Part shown: positions 1-11,772 of the stretch, piece by piece
How positions within the stretch are numbered: position 1 is the stretch's first letter
Layout of the letters: every line of letters begins with the position of its first letter
Assembly: GCA_950106755.1 (NCBI GenBank)
Contig: CATNNA010000117.1
Span: forward strand, 1 to 64,000
From: Climacium dendroides
Taxonomy: Eukaryota > Streptophyta > Bryopsida > Hypnales > Climaciaceae
Reading direction: 5' to 3'
Length of the DNA stretch: 64,000 bases
Notes under the pieces: generated by a model
What the model saw: the letters and a program-made list of their open reading frames with translations, nothing else
What the model was told of the DNA's origin: nothing
Database searches by the model: none
Translations under genes and position numbers: made by a program

Positions 1-111
1 TGCTTCCCCACACTTTTTCAACTGAAATGGGTTTAAAGAAAGAGACTCTTAAAATCATGCTGTATTTAATAGAAACCAAACCAATAAATTATATCGATTT
101 GACGTGGAAGC
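1..111 (+). repeat. Partial monomer at the left edge
   Basis: This is the last 111 bases of a unit. It starts in the TTGCTTCCCC segment and carries the A-type variable box (GGGTTTAAAGAAAGAG), with TTTCAACTGAAA at the dyad. The array continues beyond the window on this side. Confidence 0.95.
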
Positions 112-304
112 ATGTCCAAAAACATAACACACAAGTTGCAAATCTTTGAAATAATTAGGATTCATGGAAAAGTGAAGTTTAAGAGAACCCTATTGCTTCC
201 CCACACTTTTTCAATTGAAATGGGTTTAAAGAAAGAGACTCTTAAAATCATGCTGTATTTAATAGAAACCAAACCAATAAATTATATCGATTTGACATGG
301 AAGC

Positions 305-500
305 ATGTCCAAAAACATAACACACAAGTTGCAAATCTTTGAAATAATTAGGATTCATGGAAAAGTGAAGTTTAAGAGAACCCTATTGCTTCCTCACACT
401 TTTTCAAGTGAAATGCATTTTTAAAAAAAAGAGAGTCTTAAAATCATGCTGTATTTAATAGAAACCAAACCAATAAATTATATCGATTTGACGTGGATGC
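305..500 (+). repeat. Type E' monomer (196 bp, GCATTTTTAA box), left-hand form
   Basis: The variable box reads ATGCATTTTTAAAAAAAAGAGAGTCTT. Isolated copies recur at 11966, 13715 and 20334, each embedded among A units. The 11966 and 13715 copies belong to the 1749-bp duplication. The related E form with GAAAGTC is confined to the right half. Confidence 0.88.
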
Positions 501-892
501 ATGTCCAAAAACATAACACACAAGTTGCAAATCTTTGAAATAATTAGGATTCATGGAAAAGTGAAGTTTAAGAGAACCCTATTGCTTCCTCACACTTTTT
601 CAAGTGAAATGGATCTTCCAAAAAAAGAGAGTCTAAAAATCATGTTGTATTTAATAGAAACCAAACCAATAAATTATATCGATATGACGTGGAAGCATGT
701 CCAAAAACATAACACACAAGTTGCAAATCTTTGAAATAATTAGGATTCATGGAAAAGTGAAGTTTAAGAGAACCCTATTGCTTCCTCACACTTTTTCAAG
801 TGAAATGGATTTTCAAAAAAAAGAGAGTCTAAAAATCATGTTGTATTTAATAGAAACCAAACCAATAAATTATATTGTTTTGACGTGGAAGC

Positions 893-2448
893 ATGTCCGA
901 AAACATAACACACAAGTTGCAAATCTTTGAAATAATTAGGATTCATGGAAAAGTGAAGTTTAAGAGAACCCTATTGCTTCCCCACACTTTTTCAATTGAA
1001 ATGGGTTTAAAGAAAGAGACTCTTAAAATCATGCTGTATTTAATAGAAACCAAACCAATAAATTATATCGATTTGACGTGGAAGCATGTCCAAAAACATA
1101 ACACACAAGTTGCAAAACTTTGAAATAATTAGGATTCATGGAAAAGTGAAGTTTAAGAGAACCCTATTGCTTCCTCACACTTTTTCAAGTGAAATGGATT
1201 TTCAAAAAAAAGAGAGTCTAAAAATCATGTTGTATTTAATAGAAACCAAACCAATAAATTATATTGTTTTGACGTGGAAGCATGTCCGAAAACATAACAC
1301 ACAAGTTGCAAATCTTTGAAATAATTAGGATTCATGGAAAAGTGAAGTTTAAGAGAACCCTATTGCTTCCCCACACTTTTTCAATTGAAATGGGTTTAAA
1401 GAAAGAGACTCTTAAAATCATGCTGTATTTAATAGAAACCAAACCAATAAATTATATCGATTTGACGTGGAAGCATGTCCGAAAACATAACACACAAGTT
1501 GCAAATCTTTGAAATAATTAGGATTCATGGAAAAGTGAAGTTTAAGAGAACCCTATTGCTTCCTCACACTTTTTCAAGTGAAATGGATTTTCAAAAAAAA
1601 GAGAGTCTAAAAATCATGTTGTATTTAATAGAAACCTAACCAATAAATTATATTGTTTTGACGTGGAAGCATGTCCGAAAACATAACACAGAAGTTGCAA
1701 ATCTTTGAAATAATTAGGATTCATGGAAAAGTGAAGTTTAAGAGAACCCTATTGCTTCCCCACACTTTTTCAATTGAAATGGGTTTAAAGAAAGAGACTC
1801 TTAAAATCATGCTGTATTTAATAGAAACCAAACCAATAAATTATATCGATTTGACGTGGAAGCATGTCCAAAAACATAACACACAAGTTGCAAAACTTTG
1901 AAATAATTAGGATTCATGGAAAAGTGAAGTTTAAGAGAACCCTATTGCTTCCTCACACTTTTTCAAGTGAAATGGATCTTCCAAAAAAAGAGAGTCTAAA
2001 AATCATGTTGTATTTAATAGAAACCAAACCAATAAATTATATTGTTTTGACGTGGAAGCATGTCCGAAAACATAACACACAAGTTGCAAATCTTTGAAAT
2101 AATTAGGATTCATGGAAAAGTGAAGTTTAAGAGAACCCTATTGCTTCCCCACACTTTTTCAATTGAAATGGGTTTAAAGAAAGAGACTCTTAAAATCATG
2201 CTGTATTTAATAGAAACCAAACCAATAAATTATATCGATTTGACGTGGAAGCATGTCCAAAAACATAACACACAAGTTGCAAAACTTTGAAATAATTAGG
2301 ATTCATGGAAAAGTGAAGTTTAAGAGAACCCTATTGCTTCCTCACACTTTTTCAAGTGAAATGGATCTTCAAAAAAAAGAGAGTCTAAAAATCATGTTGT
2401 ATTTAATAGAAACCAAACCAATAAATTATATTGTTTTGACGTGGAAGC
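893..2448 (+). repeat. A-B dimer HOR, 389 bp, four copies
   Basis: A units start at 893, 1282, 1671 and 2060 and B units at 1086, 1475, 1864 and 2253, an exact 389-bp step (193+196). Copies differ by point changes. For example, 1475 has AAACCTAACC and 1671 starts with ACACAGAAG. Confidence 0.85.
2253..2448 (+). repeat. Type B monomer (196 bp), representative
   Basis: The B family has CCTCACAC, TTTCAAGTGAAA and GGATCTTCAAAAAAAAG (or GGATCTTCC, GGATTTTC), then AGAGTCTAAAAATCATGTTG. It often ends ATTGTTTTGACG instead of ATCGATTTGACG, which removes the ATCGAT site. The GTTG for GCTG change tracks this family closely. It alternates with A units on the left and is a constant member of the trimer, 6-mer and 12-mer HORs up to about 46 kb. 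Confidence 0.92.
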
Positions 2449-2644
2449 ATGTCCGAAAACATAACACACAAGTTGCAAATCTTTGAAATAATTAGGATTC
2501 ATGGAAAAGTGAAGTTTAAGAGAACCCTATTGCTTCCCCACATTTTTTCAAGTGAAATGGGTTTTTAAAAAAAAGGGACTCTAAAAATCATGCTGTATTT
2601 AATAGAAACCACAGCAATAAATTATATCGATATGACGTGGAAGC
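2449..2644 (+). repeat. Type T monomer (196 bp), representative
   Basis: The T family carries the uninterrupted tract GGGTTTTTAAAAAAAAG followed by GGACTCTAAAAATCATGCTG, with CCCCACATTTTTTCAAG or CCCCACAC upstream. Left-hand copies commonly end ATATCGATATGACG. The TTTTTAA of the tract puts a stop into the reading frame that stays open in A and B units. Sub-variants useful for tracing duplications are CCACAGCAAT (2449, 5365, 7702), CCTATGCAATAACTT (4391, 4780, 6728, 7117, 9644) and CACTTTTCCAAG (22864, 25198, 25394, 26175, 27149). Confidence 0.92.
2624..2633. other. Palindrome ATATCGATAT in T units
   Basis: A perfect 10-bp palindrome containing ATCGAT, found in many left-hand T units (2449, 3999, 5365 and others). 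A units have ATATCGATTT instead, keeping only the 6-bp core. Units ending ATTGTTTTG or ATCAATTTG lack it. Confidence 0.75.
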
Positions 2645-3416
2645 ATGTCCAAAAACATAACACACAAGTTGCAAATCTTTGAAATAATTAGGATTCATGG
2701 AAAAGTGAAGTTTAAGAGAACCCTATTGCTTCCCCACACTTTTTCAATTGAAATGGGTTTAAAGAAAGAGACTCTTAAAATCATGCTGTATTTAATAGAA
2801 ACCAAACCAATAAATTATATCGATTTGACGTGGAAGCATGTCCAAAAACATAACACACAAGTTGCAAATCTTTGAAATAATTAGGATTCATGGAAAAGTG
2901 AAGTTTAAGAGAACCCTATTGCTTCCCCACACTTTTTCAATTGAAATGGATTTAAAGAAAGAGACTCTTAAAATCATGCTGTATTTAATAGAAACCAAAG
3001 CAATAAATTATATCGATTTGACGTGGAAGCATGTCCAAAAACATAACACACAAGTTGCAAATCTTTGAAATAATTAGTATTCATGGAAAAGTGAAGTTTA
3101 AAAGAACCCTATTGCTTCCCCACACTTTTTCAATTGAAATGGGTTTAAAGAAAGAGACTCTTAAAATCATGCTGTATTTAATAGAAACCAAACCAATAAA
3201 TTATATCGATTTGACGTGGAAGCATGTCCAAAAACATAACACACAAGTTGCAAATCTTTGAAATAATTAGGATTCATGGAAAAGTGAAGTTTAAGAGAAC
3301 CCTATTGCTTCCCCACACTTTTTCAATTGAAATGGGTTTAAAGAAAGAGACTCTTAAAATCATGTTGTATTTAATAGAAACCAAACCAATAAATTATATC
3401 GATTTGACGTGGAAGC

Positions 3417-3609
3417 ATGTCCAAAAACATAACACACAAGTTGCAAATCTTTGAAATAATTAGGATTCATGGAAAAGTGAAGTTTAAGAGAACCCTATTG
3501 CTTCCCCACACTTTTTCAATTGAAATGGGTTTAAAGAAAGAGACTCTTAAAATCATGCTGTATTTAATAGAAACCAAACCAATAAATTATATCGATTTGA
3601 CGTGGAAGC
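3417..3609 (+). repeat. Type A monomer (193 bp), representative
   Basis: The A family is marked by CCCCACAC, the perfect dyad TTTCAATTGAAA, the variable box GGGTTTAAAGAAAGAG, then ACTCTTAAAATCATGCTG, and usually ATCGATTTGACG at the end. It is 3 bp shorter than the other main families because of the variable box. It is the commonest 193-bp class and is frequent from the left edge to about 32 kb. It returns in 40.6-46.1 kb and is absent after that. Sub-variants include CAAAACTTTG for CAAATCTTTG (flanks at 3840 and 5206), CCACGC for CCACAC (26371-31085) and AAAAACACTC in the box (13911, 20919, 23253). Confidence 0.93.
3514..3525. other. Dyad TTTCAATTGAAA, representative of a conserved palindrome
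   Basis: A perfect 12-bp palindrome in A units. In other families the arms TTTCA and TGAAA are usually kept while the two central bases vary: AG (B, T, E, H, J), AC (F) and TG (43364, 44926 and similar). Exceptions are units with TTTCCAAGTGAAA, where the left arm is changed. It lies about 97 bases into the unit, just before the variable box. Confidence 0.8.
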
Positions 3610-6600
3610 ATGTCCAAAAACATAACACACAAGTTGCAAATCTTTGAAATAATTAGGATTCATGGAAAAGTGAAGTTTAAGAGAACCCTATTGCTTCCCC
3701 ACACTTTTTCAATTGAAATGGGTTTAAAGAAAGAGACTCTTAAAATCATGCTGTATTTAATAGAAACCAAACCAATAAATTATATCGATTTGACGTGGAA
3801 GCATGTCCAAAAACATAACACACAAGTTGCAAAACTTTGAAATAATTAGGATTCATGGAAAAGTGAAGTTTAAGAGAACCCTATTGCTTCCTCACACTTT
3901 TTCAAGTGAAATGGATCTTCAAAAAAAAGAGAGTCTAAAAATCATGTTGTATTTAATAGAAACCAAACCAATAAATTATATTGTTTTGACGTGGAAGCAT
4001 GTCCGAAAACATAACACACAAGTTGCAAATCTTTGAAATAATTAGGATTCATGGAAAAGTGAAGTTTAAGAGAACCCTATTGCTTCCCCACATTTTTTCA
4101 ATTGAAATGGGTTTTTAAAAAAAAGGGACTCTAAAAATCATGCTGTATTTAATAGAAACCAAAGCAATAAATTATATCGATATGACGTGGAAGCATGTCC
4201 AAAAACATAACACACAAGTTGCAAATCTTTGAAATAATTAGGATTCATGGAAAAGTGAAGTTTAAGAGAACCCTATTGCTTCCTCACACTTTTTCAAGTG
4301 AAATGGATCTTCAAAAAAAAGAGAGTCTAAAAATCATGTTGTATTTAATAGAAACCAAACCAATAAATTATATTGTTTTGACGTGGAAGCATGTCCGAAA
4401 ACATAACACACAAGTTGCAAATCTTTGAAATAATTAGGATTCATGGAAAAGTGAAGTTTAAGAGAACCCTATTGCTTCCCCACATTTTTTCAAGTGAAAT
4501 GGGTTTTTAAAAAAAAGGGACTCTAAAAATCATGCTGTATTTAATAGAAACCTATGCAATAACTTATATCGATATGACGTGGAAGCATGTCCAAAAACAT
4601 AACACACAAGTTGCAAATCTTTGAAATAATTAGGATTCATGGAAAAGTGAAGTTTAAGAGAACCCTATTGCTTCCCCACACTTTTTCAATTGAAATGGGT
4701 TTAAAGAAAGAGACTCTTAAAATCATGCTGTATTTAATAGAAACCAAACCAATAAATTATATCGATTTGACGTGGAAGCATGTCCAAAAACATAACACAC
4801 AAGTTGCAAATCTTTGAAATAATTAGGATTCATGGAAAAGTGAAGTTTAAGAGAACCCTATTGCTTCCCCACACTTTTTCAAGTGAAATGGGTTTTTAAA
4901 AAAAAGGGACTCTAAAAATCATGCTGTATTTAATAGAAACCTATGCAATAACTTATATCGATATGACGTGGAAGCATGTCCAAAAACATAACACACAAGT
5001 TGCAAATCTTTGAAATAATTAGGATTCATGGAAAAGTGAAGTTTAAGAGAACCCTATTGCTTCCCCACACTTTTTCAATTGAAATGGGTTTAAAGAAAGA
5101 GACTCTTAAAATCATGCTGTATTTAATAGAAACCAAACCAATAAATTATATCGATTTGACGTGGAAGCATGTCCAAAAACATAACACACAAGTTGCAAAA
5201 CTTTGAAATAATTAGGATTCATGGAAAAGTGAAGTTTAAGAGAACCCTATTGCTTCCTCACACTTTTTCAAGTGAAATGGATCTTCAAAAAAAAGAGAGT
5301 CTAAAAATCATGTTGTATTTAATAGAAACCAAACCAATAAATTATATTGTTTTGACGTGGAAGCATGTCCGAAAACATAACACACAAGTTGCAAATCTTT
5401 GAAATAATTAGGATTCATGGAAAAGTGAAGTTTAAGAGAACCCTATTGCTTCCCCACATTTTTTCAAGTGAAATGGGTTTTTAAAAAAAAGGGACTCTAA
5501 AAATCATGCTGTATTTAATAGAAACCACAGCAATAAATTATATCGATATGACGTGGAAGCATGTCCAAAAACATAACACACAAGTTGCAAATCTTTGAAA
5601 TAATTAGGATTCATGGAAAAGTGAAGTTTAAGAGAACCCTATTGCTTCCCCACACTTTTTCAATTGAAATGGGTTTAAAGAAAGAGACTCTTAAAATCAT
5701 GCTGTATTTAATAGAAACCAAACCAATAAATTATATCGATTTGACGTGGAAGCATGTCCAAAAACATAACACACAAGTTGCAAATCTTTGAAATAATTAG
5801 GATTCATGGAAAAGTGAAGTTTAAGAGAACCCTATTGCTTCCCCACACTTTTTCAATTGAAATGGGTTTAAAGAAAGAGACTCTTAAAATCATGCTGTAT
5901 TTAATAGAAACCAAACCAATAAATTATATCGATTTGACGTGGAAGCATGTCCAAAAACATAACACACAAGTTGCAAATCTTTGAAATAATTAGGATTCAT
6001 GGAAAAGTGAAGTTTAAGAGAACCCTATTGCTTCCCCACACTTTTTCAATTGAAATGGGTTTAAAGAAAGAGACTCTTAAAATCATGCTGTATTTAATAG
6101 AAACCAAACCAATAAATTATATCGATTTGACGTGGAAGCATGTCCAAAAACATAACACACAAGTTGCAAAACTTTGAAATAATTAGGATTCATGGAAAAG
6201 TGAAGTTTAAGAGAACCCTATTGCTTCCTCACACTTTTTCAAGTGAAATGGATCTTCAAAAAAAAGAGAGTCTAAAAATCATGTTGTATTTAATAGAAAC
6301 CAAACCAATAAATTATATTGTTTTGACGTGGAAGCATGTCCGAAAACATAACACACAAGTTGCAAATCTTTGAAATAATTAGGATTCATGGAAAAGTGAA
6401 GTTTAAGAGAACCCTATTGCTTCCCCACATTTTTTCAATTGAAATGGGTTTTTAAAAAAAAGGGACTCTAAAAATCATGCTGTATTTAATAGAAACCAAA
6501 GCAATAAATTATATCGATATGACGTGGAAGCATGTCCAAAAACATAACACACAAGTTGCAAATCTTTGAAATAATTAGGATTCATGGAAAAGTGAAGTTT

Positions 6601-7319
6601 AAGAGAACCCTATTGCTTCCTCACACTTTTTCAAGTGAAATGGATCTTCAAAAAAAAGAGAGTCTAAAAATCATGTTGTATTTAATAGAAACCAAACCAA
6701 TAAATTATATTGTTTTGACGTGGAAGCATGTCCGAAAACATAACACACAAGTTGCAAATCTTTGAAATAATTAGGATTCATGGAAAAGTGAAGTTTAAGA
6801 GAACCCTATTGCTTCCCCACATTTTTTCAAGTGAAATGGGTTTTTAAAAAAAAGGGACTCTAAAAATCATGCTGTATTTAATAGAAACCTATGCAATAAC
6901 TTATATCGATATGACGTGGAAGCATGTCCAAAAACATAACACACAAGTTGCAAATCTTTGAAATAATTAGGATTCATGGAAAAGTGAAGTTTAAGAGAAC
7001 CCTATTGCTTCCCCACACTTTTTCAATTGAAATGGGTTTAAAGAAAGAGACTCTTAAAATCATGCTGTATTTAATAGAAACCAAACCAATAAATTATATC
7101 GATTTGACGTGGAAGCATGTCCAAAAACATAACACACAAGTTGCAAATCTTTGAAATAATTAGGATTCATGGAAAAGTGAAGTTTAAGAGAACCCTATTG
7201 CTTCCCCACACTTTTTCAAGTGAAATGGGTTTTTAAAAAAAAGGGACTCTAAAAATCATGCTGTATTTAATAGAAACCTATGCAATAACTTATATCGATA
7301 TGACGTGGAAGCATGTCCA

Positions 7320-10032
7320 AAAACATAACACACAAGTTGCAAATCTTTGAAATAATTAGGATTCATGGAAAAGTGAAGTTTAAGAGAACCCTATTGCTTC
7401 CCCACACTTTTTCAATTGAAATGGGTTTAAAGAAAGAGACTCTTAAAATCATGCTGTATTTAATAGAAACCAAACCAATAAATTATATCGATTTGACGTG
7501 GAAGCATGTCCAAAAACATAACACACAAGTTGCAAAACTTTGAAATAATTAGGATTCATGGAAAAGTGAAGTTTAAGAGAACCCTATTGCTTCCTCACAC
7601 TTTTTCAAGTGAAATGGATCTTCAAAAAAAAGAGAGTCTAAAAATCATGTTGTATTTAATAGAAACCAAACCAATAAATTATATTGTTTTGACGTGGAAG
7701 CATGTCCGAAAACATAACACACAAGTTGCAAATCTTTGAAATAATTAGGATTCATGGAAAAGTGAAGTTTAAGAGAACCCTATTGCTTCCCCACATTTTT
7801 TCAAGTGAAATGGGTTTTTAAAAAAAAGGGACTCTAAAAATCATGCTGTATTTAATAGAAACCACAGCAATAAATTATATCGATATGACGTGGAAGCATG
7901 TCCAAAAACATAACACACAAGTTGCAAATCTTTGAAATAATTAGGATTCATGGAAAAGTGAAGTTTAAGAGAACCCTATTGCTTCCCCACACTTTTTCAA
8001 TTGAAATGGGTTTAAAGAAAGAGACTCTTAAAATCATGCTGTATTTAATAGAAACCAAACCAATAAATTATATCGATTTGACGTGGAAGCATGTCCAAAA
8101 ACATAACACACAAGTTGCAAATCTTTGAAATAATTAGGATTCATGGAAAAGTGAAGTTTAAGAGAACCCTATTGCTTCCCCACACTTTTTCAATTGAAAT
8201 GGATTTAAAGAAAGAGACTCTTAAAATCATGCTGTATTTAATAGAAACCAAAGCAATAAATTATATCGATTTGACGTGGAAGCATGTCCAAAAACATAAC
8301 ACACAAGTTGCAAATCTTTGAAATAATTAGTATTCATGGAAAAGTGAAGTTTAAAAGAACCCTATTGCTTCCCCACACTTTTTCAATTGAAATGGGTTTA
8401 AAGAAAGAGACTCTTAAAATCATGCTGTATTTAATAGAAACCAAACCAATAAATTATATCGATTTGACGTGGAAGCATGTCCAAAAACATAACACACAAG
8501 TTGCAAATCTTTGAAATAATTAGGATTCATGGAAAAGTGAAGTTTAAGAGAACCCTATTGCTTCCCCACACTTTTTCAATTGAAATGGGTTTAAAGAAAG
8601 AGACTCTTAAAATCATGTTGTATTTAATAGAAACCAAACCAATAAATTATATCGATTTGACGTGGAAGCATGTCCAAAAACATAACACACAAGTTGCAAA
8701 TCTTTGAAATAATTAGGATTCATGGAAAAGTGAAGTTTAAGAGAACCCTATTGCTTCCCCACACTTTTTCAATTGAAATGGGTTTAAAGAAAGAGACTCT
8801 TAAAATCATGCTGTATTTAATAGAAACCAAACCAATAAATTATATCGATTTGACGTGGAAGCATGTCCAAAAACATAACACACAAGTTGCAAATCTTTGA
8901 AATAATTAGGATTCATGGAAAAGTGAAGTTTAAGAGAACCCTATTGCTTCCCCACACTTTTTCAATTGAAATGGGTTTAAAGAAAGAGACTCTTAAAATC
9001 ATGCTGTATTTAATAGAAACCAAACCAATAAATTATATCGATTTGACGTGGAAGCATGTCCAAAAACATAACACACAAGTTGCAAAACTTTGAAATAATT
9101 AGGATTCATGGAAAAGTGAAGTTTAAGAGAACCCTATTGCTTCCTCACACTTTTTCAAGTGAAATGGATCTTCAAAAAAAAGAGAGTCTAAAAATCATGT
9201 TGTATTTAATAGAAACCAAACCAATAAATTATATTGTTTTGACGTGGAAGCATGTCCGAAAACATAACACACAAGTTGCAAATCTTTGAAATAATTAGGA
9301 TTCATGGAAAAGTGAAGTTTAAGAGAACCCTATTGCTTCCCCACATTTTTTCAATTGAAATGGGTTTTTAAAAAAAAGGGACTCTAAAAATCATGCTGTA
9401 TTTAATAGAAACCAAAGCAATAAATTATATCGATATGACGTGGAAGCATGTCCAAAAACATAACACACAAGTTGCAAATCTTTGAAATAATTAGGATTCA
9501 TGGAAAAGTGAAGTTTAAGAGAACCCTATTGCTTCCTCACACTTTTTCAAGTGAAATGGATCTTCAAAAAAAAGAGAGTCTAAAAATCATGTTGTATTTA
9601 ATAGAAACCAAACCAATAAATTATATTGTTTTGACGTGGAAGCATGTCCGAAAACATAACACACAAGTTGCAAATCTTTGAAATAATTAGGATTCATGGA
9701 AAAGTGAAGTTTAAGAGAACCCTATTGCTTCCCCACATTTTTTCAAGTGAAATGGGTTTTTAAAAAAAAGGGACTCTAAAAATCATGCTGTATTTAATAG
9801 AAACCTATGCAATAACTTATATCGATATGACGTGGAAGCATGTCCAAAAACATAACACACAAGTTGCAAATCTTTGAAATAATTAGGATTCATGGAAAAG
9901 TGAAGTTTAAGAGAACCCTATTGCTTCCCCACACTTTTTCAATTGAAATGGGTTTAAAGAAAGAGACTCTTAAAATCATGCTGTATTTAATAGAAACCAA
10001 ACCAATAAATTATATCGATTTGACGTGGAAGC
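7320..10032 (+). repeat. Segmental duplication, copy 2 (offset 5253 bp)
   Basis: Partner of 2067-4779. The left limit is set by the A unit at 7313, which has TGTCCAAA where 2060 has TGTCCGAA. It overlaps the second 2337-bp HOR copy and the 1942-bp HOR, so the duplications are nested. Confidence 0.85.
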
Positions 10033-10997
10033 ATGTCCAAAAACATAACACACAAGTTGCAAATCTTTGAAATAATTAGGATTCATGGAAAAGTGAAGTT
10101 TAAGAGAACCCTATTGCTTCCCCACACTTTTTCAATTGAAATGGATTTAAAGAAAGAGACTCTTAAAATCATGCTGTATTTAATAGAAACCAAAGCAATA
10201 AATTATATCGATTTGACGTGGAAGCATGTCCAAAAACATAACACACAAGTTGCAAATCTTTGAAATAATTAGTATTCATGGAAAAGTGAAGTTTAAAAGA
10301 ACCCTATTGCTTCCCCACACTTTTTCAATTGAAATGGGTTTAAAGAAAGAGACTCTTAAAATCATGCTGTATTTAATAGAAACCAAACCAATAAATTATA
10401 TCGATTTGACGTGGAAGCATGTCCAAAAACATAACACACAAGTTGCAAATCTTTGAAATAATTAGGATTCATGGAAAAGTGAAGTTTAAGAGAACCCTAT
10501 TGCTTCCCCACACTTTTTCAATTGAAATGGGTTTAAAGAAAGAGACTCTTAAAATCATGTTGTATTTAATAGAAACCAAACCAATAAATTATATCGATTT
10601 GACGTGGAAGCATGTCCAAAAACATAACACACAAGTTGCAAATCTTTGAAATAATTAGGATTCATGGAAAAGTGAAGTTTAAGAGAACCCTATTGCTTCC
10701 CCACACTTTTTCAATTGAAATGGGTTTAAAGAAAGAGACTCTTAAAATCATGCTGTATTTAATAGAAACCAAACCAATAAATTATATCGATTTGACGTGG
10801 AAGCATGTCCAAAAACATAACACACAAGTTGCAAATCTTTGAAATAATTAGGATTCATGGAAAAGTGAAGTTTAAGAGAACCCTATTGCTTCCCCACACT
10901 TTTTCAATTGAAATGGGTTTAAAGAAAGAGACTCTTAAAATCATGCTGTATTTAATAGAAACCAAACCAATAAATTATATCGATTTGACGTGGAAGC
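7898..10997 (+). repeat. 10-mer HOR, 1942 bp, one full and one partial copy
   Basis: The full copy is 7898-9839 and the second matches over 9840-10997 (six monomers). Both carry an A unit with GGATTTAAAG and AAAGCAAT (8091, 10033), followed by a unit with AATTAGTATTC and TTTAAAAG (8284, 10226). The second copy then switches to a T unit at 10998 where the first has B at 9056. Confidence 0.85.
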
Positions 10998-11772
10998 ATG
11001 TCCAAAAACATAACACACAAGTTGCAAAACTTTGAAATAATTAGGATTCATGGAAAAGTGAAGTTTAAGAGAACCCTATTGCTTCCCCACATTTTTTCAA
11101 GTGAAATGGGTTTTTAAAAAAAAGGGACTCTAAAAATCATGCTGTATTTAATAGAAACCAAACCAATAAATTATATCGATATGACGTGGAAGCATGTCCA
11201 AAAACATAACACACAAGTTGCAAATCTTTGAAATAATTAGGATTCATGGAAAAGTGAAGTTTAAGAGAACCCTATTGCTTCCCCACACTTTTTCAATTGA
11301 AATGGGTTTAAAGAAAGAGACTCTTAAAATCATGCTGTATTTAATAGAAACCAAACCAATAAATTATATCGATTTGACGTGGAAGCATGTCCGAAAACAT
11401 AACACACAAGTTGCAAATCTTTGAAATAATTAGGATTCATGGAAAAGTGAAGTTTAAGAGAACCCTATTGCTTCCCCACACTTTTTCAATTGAAATGGGT
11501 TTAAAGAAAGAGACTCTTAAAATCATGCTGTATTTAATAGAAACCAAACCAATAAATTATATCGATTTGACGTGGAAGCATGTCCGAAAACATAACACAC
11601 AAGTTGCAAATCTTTGAAATAATTAGGATTCATGGAAAAGTGAAGTTTAAGAGAACCCTATTGCTTCCCCACACTTTTTCAATTGAAATGGGTTTAAAGA
11701 AAGAGACTCTTAAAATCATGCTGTATTTAATAGAAACCAAACCAATAAATTATATCGATTTGACGTGGAAGC

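Larger units (their letters stand above)
2067..4779 (+). repeat. Segmental duplication, copy 1 (offset 5253 bp)
   Basis: This stretch recurs at 7320-10032. Rare markers coincide: the CCACAGCAAT T unit, the GGATTTAAAG and AAAGCAAT unit (2838), the AATTAGTATTC unit (3031), CATGTTGTATTT in an A unit (3224), TTTCAATTGAAA in a T unit (3999) and CCTATGCAATAACTT (4391). By eye the copies look identical or nearly so. The match stops at 4780, a T unit opposite an A unit at 10033. Confidence 0.85.
3417..8090 (+). repeat. 12-mer HOR, 2337 bp, two copies
   Basis: Copy 1 is 3417-5753 and copy 2 is 5754-8090. The order A, A, B, T, B, T, A, T, A, B, T, A is kept, including the rare CCTATGCAATAACTT T units (4391 and 6728; 4780 and 7117) and the CCACAGCAAT T unit (5365 and 7702). 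By eye I find no difference between the copies. This is a recent duplication. Confidence 0.85.
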
